Shown here: positions 1-5,635 of the stretch, piece by piece | How the letters are laid out: each line of letters starts with the position of its first letter | How positions within the stretch are numbered: the first letter of the stretch is position 1 | From: JBNKZU01 sp050301795 | Lineage (GTDB): Bacteria; Pseudomonadota; Gammaproteobacteria; Thiohalomonadales; Thiohalomonadaceae | Length of the DNA: 7,611 nt | Assembly (NCBI GenBank): GCA_050301795.1 | Contig: JBNKZU010000030.1 | Coordinates: 1 to 7,611, forward strand | Reading direction: 5' to 3' | Notes under the pieces: generated by a model | Told to the model about the DNA's origin: nothing | Database searches by the model: none | What the model saw: the letters and a program-made list of their open reading frames with translations, nothing else | Position numbers and translations under genes: made by a program

Positions 1-963
1 GATTCCTTTGTTCATACGTTTGCTGAATCCCTCTTCGGTTGATTCGAAGATGGGGATACCGGCGAAGGTGGCTTTGAGGGCACCATCCTCTGGACAGGCG
101 GCAATGCACTTGAAGCAGAGAATGCAGTCGTCCTTCATGATACGCGGGGTCTCTACATCATCAGCGATCTCCGTGATCTGCATGTCACACACCCGGTAAC
201 AGTCGCCGCAGCGCGTGCATTTATCGCCGTCCTTTTTCAGGTTGAGGAGCGCGGGTCTGGAGAAGATGTAGTGCAGCGCACTCATCGGACAGAAGAAGCA
301 GAAGAAGCGCTTCTTGAAAAACGCCCCGGCAATAAAACCACCGGTGATCAACATTCCCAGCGCGGTCATGATCATGGTGGTCTTGCTGGAGAAATCGATG
401 GTGAGTTGTGAGACATCGCCGGTAAAGAGCGGGATGATCATCCGCCCAGGACAGATATCACAGAACGGCGTACCGATGGAGTGCGGCAGCAGGCCACCAC
501 CGATCCCCAACGGAATCAGCATGGTGAGTGCCAACAGCACATACTTTATCAGGCTGAGATTTCTGAACTGCCTCTGACTGTAGCGTGAGGCACGTATCCC
601 GATACGGGTGCGCAGCGATGTGATCCAGTCCTGGAGAGTACCGAGTGGGCATGCATACCCACACCACGCCTTATTCAACACAATGAACCAGAGGGCAAAG
701 GTGAGAAAGGCGGTCAGTACACCGATGCCCATCCAGCCGAACAGCGATGACCACTTACCCGCCAGCAGATGCTGCATGGGAAAAAGGAAGCAGACCCCAG
801 GCCGACCTTCACTGTTAAAGGCACAGGAGAAGGTGGGCAGGCTGTTACCCAGATTGATGGCGAAATAGCCTCCATAAACAAAGAATACAAAGAAGGCGAG
901 CTGTAACCAGAAACGGAAACTCCGCAGATCCACATTGTTTATTGCGGTGCGCACTCTATTCAT
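1..963 (-). CDS. NapH/NosR-type membrane polyferredoxin (partial, C-terminus beyond left edge)
   Basis: The frame is open from ATG 963 to the left edge: 321 residues with no stop. Hydrophobic segments lie near residues 18-38, 77-97, 139-159 and 197-215. Three CP motifs sit at membrane borders: C101xxxC105P, C168xxC171P and C222xxC225P. Two classical [4Fe-4S] motifs follow: C249xxC252xxC255xxxC259 and C280xxC283xxC286xxxC290P. This order is that of the NapH/MauN/NosR-C-terminal/FtrD group, which passes electrons across or along the inner membrane to periplasmic partners. The ATG overlaps the end of the upstream gene by 8 bp and has a GAGGTG ribosome site 7 nt upstream, so the two are almost certainly translated together. 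It is not clearly NapH, since no nap genes are visible; partner and substrate are unknown. The family is well supported, the specific role is not. Confidence 0.9.
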   Translation of the reverse strand, partial: MNRVRTAINNVDLRSFRFWLQLAFFVFFVYGGYFAINLGNSLPTFSCAFNSEGRPGVCFLFPMQHLLAGKWSSLFGWMGIGVLTAFLTFALWFIVLNKAWCGYACPLGTLQDWITSLRTRIGIRASRYSQRQFRNLSLIKYVLLALTMLIPLGIGGGLLPHSIGTPFCDICPGRMIIPLFTGDVSQLTIDFSSKTTMIMTALGMLITGGFIAGAFFKKRFFCFFCPMSALHYIFSRPALLNLKKDGDKCTRCGDCYRVCDMQITEIADDVETPRIMKDDCILCFKCIAACPEDGALKATFAGIPIFESTEEGFSKRMNKGI

Positions 964-1933
964 CAAAGCGCACCTCGCGGTAGGGACGATTACGACGACG
1001 ACGATAGAGCACGATGCCAATGCCAGAGAGTACTAGCGCAGCGGTACCGAAGGAGAGGCCGTAGGCATAGGATTCATAGTCGTTGGGTGAGGGGTAGTAG
1101 TTCCCCGCATAGCTGGCACGATAGACGGTGTTACGGTATGGCTTGCCATCCAGCTTACCGCCATCAGCCACACTGAGATGGGTGCTAACCAGATAACTCT
1201 GACCTTTACGTTTCTGGAACATCGACCACGGTGGGAAGTAGTCGCGGATCATGGTGTAGCTAACCCGCCCTTCGCTGTTAGCCACCATCGTCCGACTCCA
1301 GCCCTGTTCGCTGGTAAGTGTCACCTCCGCACCGGGCAGCGGCTCGCCTTTACGCATCACCACGAAGGAGGTGGTGTCACCGTAGCCAAGCAGACTATGA
1401 AAATTCTCTTTTGTCCGACGCACACGCACGATCTCCAGCGGGATCGCCGCATTGAACTTTGGTGGCATCTTCTCCTGCACATTGTCATGCCCCTCACGAC
1501 AACTGTGCTTTAGCACCTCGGCCTTGGCGATCTGCACCTCACGTTGTGAACCATTGACCCATTGATGGGTGGCGTAGGCGTTGTAGAAACCCTCGTTGGG
1601 CATCGGGAACTCGACATTGTAGAGGCCATGTTCCTTATCGCGGGCAATCGGGATTTCACTCAAGTTACCTTCAGTATCAAGTAGTTGCACATCTGATAAT
1701 GAAGTCACCTGACTGACATAACCTGCCACCTGAGGTGTGGCACCCAAGCGCAACCACAGATTTTTGTAATAAACCCCTCGTCGCACTGAGACTGTACCTC
1801 CGTGATTGTGGCCACCACCATGGCTCGAGTGTGGTGATGTTTCTGACAGCCACAAAGGTTCAGCACCTGAGACACCACAATAAAGTAGTGCGCACAGGCT
1901 AGCCAATGCGATATTACCGAATGTTACTTTCAT
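956..1933 (-). CDS. DUF4198-like periplasmic protein with His-rich N-terminus and C-terminal membrane anchor
   Basis: The protein has 325 residues from ATG 1933. That start is chosen over the in-frame ATG at 2005 because GGAGAAGG lies 6 nt upstream and because it places a Sec signal peptide at residues 1-24, cleaved after GVSGA. The mature N-terminus carries a His/Gly cluster (H35, H38, H42, H44) suited to metal binding. Residues about 180-280 have the DUF4198 pattern: a GDTTSF strand, KGEPLPGAEVTL, a SEGRVSYT turn, then SYLVSTHLS and GKPYRNTVYRASYAG. That family is annotated as the periplasmic component of Co/Ni-type transport and is thought to have carboxypeptidase-regulatory-like folds. 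A helix at about 291-310 followed by RRRR anchors the C-terminus, leaving the bulk in the periplasm. It overlaps the polyferredoxin gene. Function is unknown; a metal-sensing or metal-delivery role is inference. Confidence 0.85.
   Translation of the reverse strand: MKVTFGNIALASLCALLYCGVSGAEPLWLSETSPHSSHGGGHNHGGTVSVRRGVYYKNLWLRLGATPQVAGYVSQVTSLSDVQLLDTEGNLSEIPIARDKEHGLYNVEFPMPNEGFYNAYATHQWVNGSQREVQIAKAEVLKHSCREGHDNVQEKMPPKFNAAIPLEIVRVRRTKENFHSLLGYGDTTSFVVMRKGEPLPGAEVTLTSEQGWSRTMVANSEGRVSYTMIRDYFPPWSMFQKRKGQSYLVSTHLSVADGGKLDGKPYRNTVYRASYAGNYYPSPNDYESYAYGLSFGTAALVLSGIGIVLYRRRRNRPYREVRFDE
971..976 (-). promoter_or_regulatory. ribosome binding site of the polyferredoxin gene
   Basis: Read on the minus strand this is GAGGTG, followed by 7 nt and ATG 963. 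It lies inside the last codons of the upstream DUF4198-like gene, so the downstream start is positioned for coupled translation. Confidence 0.7.
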
Positions 1934-1939
1934 TGATAC

Positions 1940-1947
1940 CCTTCTCC
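1940..1947 (-). promoter_or_regulatory. ribosome binding site that decides the start at 1933
   Basis: On the minus strand this is GGAGAAGG, 6 nt before ATG 1933. It favours this start over the 24-codon longer in-frame ATG at 2005, which has no comparable site and would bury the signal peptide. Confidence 0.75.
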
Positions 1948-2060
1948 AGAAATTGGTCAGGGGCACATCCTGTAACCTCACCCAACCATAATGACATCGG
2001 CGCATATAACAGCAAGAATGAGGCCACTCTTGAAGTCTCTGTTTTTGTTAGGTTTTATTA

Positions 2061-2085
2061 ATCACGCAGGGAAAGAGCGCGTGAT
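2061..2085. repeat. inverted repeat, 7-bp perfect arms
   Basis: The arms are ATCACGC (2061-2067) and GCGTGAT (2079-2085), separated by 11 nt. The arm centres are 18 bp apart. No T-run follows on either strand, so an intrinsic terminator is unlikely. It lies about 50 bp upstream of the possible promoter of the DUF4198-like gene, which fits an operator or activator site. No known regulator's consensus is recognised. Confidence 0.45.
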
Positions 2086-2373
2086 AACACCCACTCACTT
2101 GGGGCATATGCCGCACCGATTACGCTTTAGATAGTCAAAGGTGAAACGGTTTGATGGTTTGTTTGGAGATCTCTATTTCAGTAATCACGACAATACTCAG
2201 TCGATCACCATCCTGAGTTATTCAGAATATAGAGTAGATGATGAAATCTGAACTGGAGATACAACAACAAAACTCCGTTCAGAAAAGCGGCTTTACAGAT
2301 TAGATTGATACACCAATAGACAAAGCTACGACTATTGTCAGTAACACAATGATATTAAAACTCAGACAACTCG

Positions 2374-2982
2374 CTATTGAGCAAACTGTCGACGATGCTG
2401 AGACTGGTGTGCAGCAAATTCATCAACACCAATGACACCATCCCCATTGGTATCAATATCAGAAAACGTAGGAGCGTTACCCAGATTCCTCATCTGATAA
2501 CCCTGCTGCGCCCTTTTAGCAATCCTCATTCCACGCGCTTCGTTAAACTCCTTTTCTGTCATTTTGCCATCACCATTGAGATCATATTCAGCAAAAGTGG
2601 GCATATCTCTTCCCATACCCTTGCCCATACCAGGAGGTTGCTGACGTGCTACTCCACTTCGATTCCCCATCTGGGCGCTTTGTCCGGAATTCAGCTCCTC
2701 AGGTGATAACGCTCCATTGCCATCCAAGTCGAGATCAGTAAACGCAGGAGCGGAAGCTGCCCCACGCATCTGCCCACCTTCAGCGGCTCTTGCTTTCATA
2801 CGCTCACCACGAACTGTATAAAACTCTATTTCACTAATCGATCCGTTACCATCACGATCAAAGGCCTCAAAAGGAATTGGACCACGCGCAGGAAGCTCTG
2901 CCGATTGCAAACTAACTGATGTGAAACCGGTGACAAAAAGCAACAGTAAGGATGTGAAATATTTATTTTCAGAAGTGCTCAT
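2374..2982 (-). CDS. secreted EF-hand calcium-binding protein, four EF-hand loops
   Basis: The protein has 202 residues. ATG 2982 is preceded by GGAG at 7 nt. Residues 1-28 form a Sec signal peptide (polar start, LLLLFVTGF core, cleavage near LQSA), so it acts in the periplasm or outside the cell. Four canonical 12-residue EF-hand loops are visible at 42-53, 85-96, 134-145 and 177-188, each with Asp/Asn at positions 1, 3 and 5, Gly at 6 and Glu at 12. All four look able to bind Ca2+. Residues 38-97 and 130-189 align without gaps at a constant offset of 92 residues, with 24 of 60 identities by my count, so it arose by internal duplication. The Gly/Met/Pro-rich linker (98-129) is likely flexible. 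The target is unknown; Ca2+ buffering, matrix or envelope functions are inference. It appears to be a single-gene unit. Confidence 0.9.
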   Translation of the reverse strand: MSTSENKYFTSLLLLFVTGFTSVSLQSAELPARGPIPFEAFDRDGNGSISEIEFYTVRGERMKARAAEGGQMRGAASAPAFTDLDLDGNGALSPEELNSGQSAQMGNRSGVARQQPPGMGKGMGRDMPTFAEYDLNGDGKMTEKEFNEARGMRIAKRAQQGYQMRNLGNAPTFSDIDTNGDGVIGVDEFAAHQSQHRRQFAQ

Positions 2983-2989
2983 GATTCAT

Positions 2990-2993
2990 CTCC
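2990..2993 (-). promoter_or_regulatory. ribosome binding site of the EF-hand gene
   Basis: GGAG on the minus strand, 7 nt upstream of ATG 2982; it confirms the start that includes the whole signal peptide. A possible promoter further up (TTGGAC 3042-3037, 16 nt, TATGTG 3020-3015) is too weak to call. Confidence 0.6.
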
Positions 2994-3108
2994 GAAATAG
3001 TGTTAAAGGAGTGTCACATATCAGTGATCAAGAGTAGTCCAAATATGATGGAAATATATCTCAGGTGACAGGTTTATTTGCTACTGGGATTTCAACAAAC
3101 AATTCCGA

Positions 3109-3133
3109 GTGACCTACTTTATCAGTAGGTCAC
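3109..3133 (-). terminator. hairpin downstream of tRNA-His, probable transcript end
   Basis: A perfect 10-bp stem (GTGACCTACT at 3109-3118 with AGTAGGTCAC at 3124-3133) closes a 5-nt loop. It starts 20 nt beyond the encoded CCA end of tRNA-His, where a terminator or processing hairpin is expected. The following minus-strand sequence (TCGGAATTGTTTGTT) has only broken T-runs, so intrinsic termination would be weak. It could instead be a processing or stability element. Confidence 0.45.
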
Positions 3134-3153
3134 AATCTCGAAATGATTGAATA

Positions 3154-3230
3154 TGGGGTGAACGATGGGACTTGAACCCACGACGACCGGAATCACAATC
3201 CGGGGCTCTACCAACTGAGCTACGCTCACC
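3154..3230 (-). tRNA. tRNA-His, anticodon GTG
   Basis: This is a full 77-nt cloverleaf with the extra G-1 characteristic of tRNA-His (position 3230) opposite discriminator C73 (3157), and an encoded CCA (3156-3154). The acceptor stem GTGAGCG pairs with CGTTCAC with one G-T wobble. The D arm is GCTC-AGTTGGTA-GAGC. The anticodon stem CCGGA/TCCGG holds loop TTGTGAT, with anticodon GTG at 3196-3194. The T arm is GTGGG-TTCAAGT-CCCAT. It decodes His CAC and CAU codons. It appears as a single tRNA gene with its own likely promoter, 88 nt after the stop of the upstream transporter on the same strand. It closely resembles the gammaproteobacterial tRNA-His. Confidence 0.97.
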
Positions 3231-3256
3231 AATGAAGACCGCTCTCGCGAAGGGTG

Positions 3257-3283
3257 CATATAATGCCGAAAAACCCCTGCAAA
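3257..3283 (-). promoter_or_regulatory. candidate tRNA-His promoter
   Basis: On the minus strand, TTTGCA (3283-3278) is followed after 15 nt by TATATG (3262-3257), then the C/G-rich CACCCTTCGCG. A GC-rich discriminator is typical of stringently controlled stable-RNA promoters. The leader to the mature 5' end would be about 20 nt. The short spacer lowers confidence; read-through from the transporter gene is an alternative. Confidence 0.35.
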
Positions 3284-3318
3284 TGGAACCCCTCGCTGAA
3301 AAGAAAGTTTTACCCTTA

Positions 3319-4584
3319 TTAAAGGTGTTCCGCCCGCTGTTGTCCTTCACCGATATCAACCTTAGAGAGGAATAGTGCACCGAGTATGAACAGGATCAGC
3401 AATGAGAGAATCGAGGCTCTGGTACTCCCGGTAGCGGCGGCTGACCACCCCATCATTATCGGGCCCAATACTGCCGCAAACTTGCCTAACATATTGTAAA
3501 AACCAAAAAACTCAGCAGACTTTTCAGCAGGTATCAGACGCACATAGAGCGAACGACTAAGCGACTGTATCCCTCCCTGTACCAGCCCGATCACAACTGC
3601 GATGATATAAAACTCCAATTCGCTATCCATAAAGTAGGCCGCAATCACCACACCGATATAGACCACAATCGCAATGTAGATTCCACTCTTTGGCCCGAGC
3701 GACTCACCCAACCGTCCAAAAACAATCGCAGCCGGAAAACCGACAAACTGGGTAATCAATAACGCAGTTATCAAGCTTTCTGATTTAAAGCCGAGCGACA
3801 AGCCATAATCGACCGCCATACGCACAATGGTGTCAACACCATCGATATAACACCAGTAGGCAACTAGAAAGGTTAATACCACCTTAAGCTCACGGATCTC
3901 GCCAAAGGTTTGGATTAACTGCCGGATACCCTCAGCTACCGCTATCGACAGATTTCCAGCCGCACCTTCATCAGGCTCTTTCACATAGAGCCATAGGGGT
4001 ATCGTGAAAAGCGCCCACCACAATGCCACGAGAATGAACGATGTTTTTACAGCTTCTGCGGCATCTGCCAATCCAAATGTCTCAGGGGCTAATGTCATCC
4101 ACACACAAAAGGCAAACAGCAATCCGCCGCCGAGATAGCCTAAGGCATAACCATAAGCCGACACCTTGTCGTACTGATCTGATTCAGAGACATAAACCAA
4201 CAGGGAATCATAAAAGCTGACACTGCCTGAAAAGCCTAATGTTGCGATAACATAAAGCAAAACCGCATACTGCCACTCCCCTTTTGCAACCAGTGGTAGC
4301 AGTGCAGTCATGACCACTCCGAGAAACGCAAAGATCAATAAAAAGCGTTTACGAGCCGACCAACGATCAGCTATAGCACCCAGAAGCGGCGCCAAAAGCA
4401 CAATGATCAGGCTCGCTGCCGAGTTTGCAATGCCAAGGTAGAATGAACTGGTGGTTGTTTCAGTTCCGGCGCTCCAATACTCTTTAAAGAAAACTGGAAA
4501 AAAACCGGCCATTACTGCTGTGGCATAGGCGGAGTTACCCCAGTCATAGAGTGCCCAGGAGAATGTATCTCTATTCATTGTCAT
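3319..4584 (-). CDS. UMF1-family major facilitator transporter
   Basis: The protein has 421 residues with about 12 hydrophobic helices, the usual size for MFS proteins. Family marks are the N-terminal SWALYDWGNSAYAT (residues 9-22), the loop 2-3 motif GAIADRWSARKR (69-80), QGGIQSLSRS (336-345) and GFYNMLGKFAAVLGP (361-375). These identify the UMF1/Atg22-like subfamily of inner-membrane transporters; substrates in bacteria are mostly unknown, and fungal Atg22 exports amino acids from the vacuole. ATG 4584 (MTMN) and ATG 4578 (MNRD) are both possible starts, and neither has a clear Shine-Dalgarno sequence; family alignment around SWALYDW does not separate them. It is transcribed away from the binding-protein gene across a shared 124-bp region, and its stop lies 88 nt before tRNA-His. 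No truncation is seen. Confidence 0.9.
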   Translation of the reverse strand: MTMNRDTFSWALYDWGNSAYATAVMAGFFPVFFKEYWSAGTETTTSSFYLGIANSAASLIIVLLAPLLGAIADRWSARKRFLLIFAFLGVVMTALLPLVAKGEWQYAVLLYVIATLGFSGSVSFYDSLLVYVSESDQYDKVSAYGYALGYLGGGLLFAFCVWMTLAPETFGLADAAEAVKTSFILVALWWALFTIPLWLYVKEPDEGAAGNLSIAVAEGIRQLIQTFGEIRELKVVLTFLVAYWCYIDGVDTIVRMAVDYGLSLGFKSESLITALLITQFVGFPAAIVFGRLGESLGPKSGIYIAIVVYIGVVIAAYFMDSELEFYIIAVVIGLVQGGIQSLSRSLYVRLIPAEKSAEFFGFYNMLGKFAAVLGPIMMGWSAAATGSTRASILSLLILFILGALFLSKVDIGEGQQRAEHL

Positions 4585-4616
4585 ACACGCTTTTTACCAT
4601 ACTGGAATGAAGTTCA

Positions 4617-4644
4617 CTAATACTCCAATCAGAGTTGTCGTAAA
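4617..4644 (-). promoter_or_regulatory. candidate promoter of the UMF1 transporter gene
   Basis: On the minus strand, TTTACG (4644-4639) and TATTAG (4622-4617) are separated by 16 nt, each 4 of 6 to the sigma-70 consensus. Transcription would start near 4610, giving a leader of about 25 nt. The -35 box overlaps the left arm of the inverted repeat at 4642-4669. Confidence 0.35.
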
Positions 4645-4669
4645 GTTTTTATATCATCAACAAAACTTT
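4642..4669. repeat. inverted repeat in the divergent promoter region (candidate operator)
   Basis: AAAGTTTT (4642-4649) and AAAACTTT (4662-4669) are perfect 8-bp arms with a 12-nt gap, so the arm centres are 20 bp apart, about two helical turns. It sits between the transporter and binding-protein genes and is AT-only apart from one G/C per arm. The layout fits a dimeric regulator acting on one or both genes; no consensus is recognised and AT-rich sequence makes chance dyads more likely. Confidence 0.4.
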
Positions 4670-4673
4670 GAAC

Positions 4674-4682
4674 TACTATAAA
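4674..4682 (+). promoter_or_regulatory. candidate -10 region of the binding-protein/sensor operon
   Basis: TACTATAAA offers two overlapping -10 boxes (TACTAT, TATAAA). No good -35 lies 16-18 nt upstream; the inverted repeat at 4642-4669 occupies that position, which would suit activator dependence. A start near 4688 would give a leader of only about 20 nt. Confidence 0.3.
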
Positions 4683-4708
4683 TATCAACCTAATCAAAAA
4701 CTTCTAAC

Positions 4709-5635
4709 ATGACTAAGCCATTAAACATAACAACCATCCTGATTATCTGGTTAAGCACCTTGACGATCACCCCAGTCATTGCCAAAGATACCTTTGTGGT
4801 TGCCTTTGCACAGGATACCATGGCCAATGACTGGAGAAGCGCGCAGGTGATGGAGGTTAAAAGAGCACTCTCCAAACACCCCGAGATCACATTTATCTAC
4901 ACCAACGCCAAAGGCAGCACCGCGCTACAGGCATTGCATATTGAGGAGCTTGCCGATAAAAAGGTTGATGTGCTGATTACCAGCCCCCGAGATAGCGCGA
5001 CACTATCACCTGTTATCTCCAAAGCCTTCAAAAAAGGGATCCCAATTATTCTACTGTCACGCTCTGTCACTGGCAGTGATTACACTACATTCATCCATCC
5101 CGACAACAAGGCTATCGCAAAAAAAGCAGCCAACTATCTTGTGAAACAATTAGATGGAGAGGGACACATCTTGATGATTGAAGGCATTCCTACATCATCT
5201 ACAGCTACGATTCGCAGCAACGAGTTTTTAAACATTACCCGTGATTATTCAAAGATCAGAGTCACCAGAATCGTTGGAAACTATCTACGTTCGGATACCA
5301 TTCACAGTATGGAGCAGCTAATTGAACGGGGTGAAAAATTCGATGCCATCTATTCCCAAAGCGACAGCATGGCCGCTGGAGCCAGAATGGTTCTGGAACG
5401 CCACGGCATTGATCCAAGCTCGATCCCTACTGTCGGAATCGATTTTATCTCGGAGGCAAAAGCCGCCATAATCGATGGCAAGCAGCGTGCCAGTTTCACC
5501 TACCCAACTGGTGGCACCAGGGGGGCAGAGATTGCCATCGATATTATTCAACATAAAAAAGTACCCAAGGAGATTGTGATCGAGTCGATTATGGTGACCA
5601 TAGATAATGCCGAGACCGTAGAGCCGATATTTTAA
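4709..5635 (+). CDS. periplasmic substrate-binding protein, sugar/autoinducer type (Peripla_BP_4-like)
   Basis: The protein has 308 residues with a Sec signal peptide at 1-25 (hydrophobic ITTILIIWLSTLTI, cleavage after PVIA). The mature protein has the type I binding-protein layout of RbsB/LuxP relatives: a first strand FVVAFAQDTMANDWR (residues 29-43), KVDVLITSP near 85-93, GIPIILLSRSV at 110-120, hinge-side GHILMIEG at 152-159, FDAIYSQSDSMAAGA at 211-225 and TVGIDFISEAKAAIIDGK at 241-258. Such proteins bind sugars or furanosyl signals in the cleft between two lobes. No ABC permease or ATPase gene is adjacent in the window. Instead the stop TAA overlaps the ATG of a membrane sensor, suggesting a receptor co-protein rather than uptake. 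ATG 4709 is the only usable start, since an in-frame stop lies at 4691-4693, and it lacks a Shine-Dalgarno sequence. The ligand is unknown. Confidence 0.88.
   Translation: MTKPLNITTILIIWLSTLTITPVIAKDTFVVAFAQDTMANDWRSAQVMEVKRALSKHPEITFIYTNAKGSTALQALHIEELADKKVDVLITSPRDSATLSPVISKAFKKGIPIILLSRSVTGSDYTTFIHPDNKAIAKKAANYLVKQLDGEGHILMIEGIPTSSTATIRSNEFLNITRDYSKIRVTRIVGNYLRSDTIHSMEQLIERGEKFDAIYSQSDSMAAGARMVLERHGIDPSSIPTVGIDFISEAKAAIIDGKQRASFTYPTGGTRGAEIAIDIIQHKKVPKEIVIESIMVTIDNAETVEPIF

Larger units (their letters stand above)
1934..2373. other. 440-bp intergenic region upstream of the DUF4198-like gene
   Basis: No convincing gene is visible on either strand. It contains the ribosome site at 1940-1947 and an inverted repeat at 2061-2085. 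A weak minus-strand promoter is possible: TTCAAG at 2034-2029, 17 nt, then TGTTAT at 2011-2006, preceded by TGC. Just past the EF-hand stop, the minus strand has a 6-bp CAATAG/CTATTG pairing near 2324-2341, too weak to call a terminator. The part from about 2130 to 2370 is AT-rich and otherwise featureless. Confidence 0.5.

Noticed and set aside
608..868. Plus-strand open frames opposite the polyferredoxin gene
   Set aside because: The minus strand here encodes conserved membrane and Cys motifs in an uninterrupted frame; the plus-strand frames show no domain.
1862..1933. Lipoprotein signal on the DUF4198-like protein (Cys at residue 19)
   Set aside because: LLYC lacks the small residue required before the Cys of a lipobox; ordinary signal peptidase cleavage after GVSGA fits better.
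1934..2005. 24-codon N-terminal extension of the DUF4198-like protein to ATG 2005
   Set aside because: It has no good ribosome site and would put a charged stretch before the signal peptide, while GGAGAAGG precedes ATG 1933.
2238..2303. Possible 21-residue plus-strand peptide in the intergenic region
   Set aside because: It is too short, has no clear ribosome site and no recognisable feature.
3154..3230. tRNA-His as an integration site for a mobile element
   Set aside because: No integrase gene, repeated tRNA 3' end or foreign-looking gene block is visible nearby.
3272..3293. Direct repeat AACCCCT (3272-3278 and 3287-3293) upstream of tRNA-His
   Set aside because: Two 7-bp copies 15 nt apart are easily due to chance, and they do not match a known tRNA-promoter element.
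3114..3380. 88-codon minus-strand open frame spanning the tRNA-His gene
   Set aside because: It overlaps the tRNA and the end of the transporter gene, and its translation resembles no protein; it is an accidental frame.
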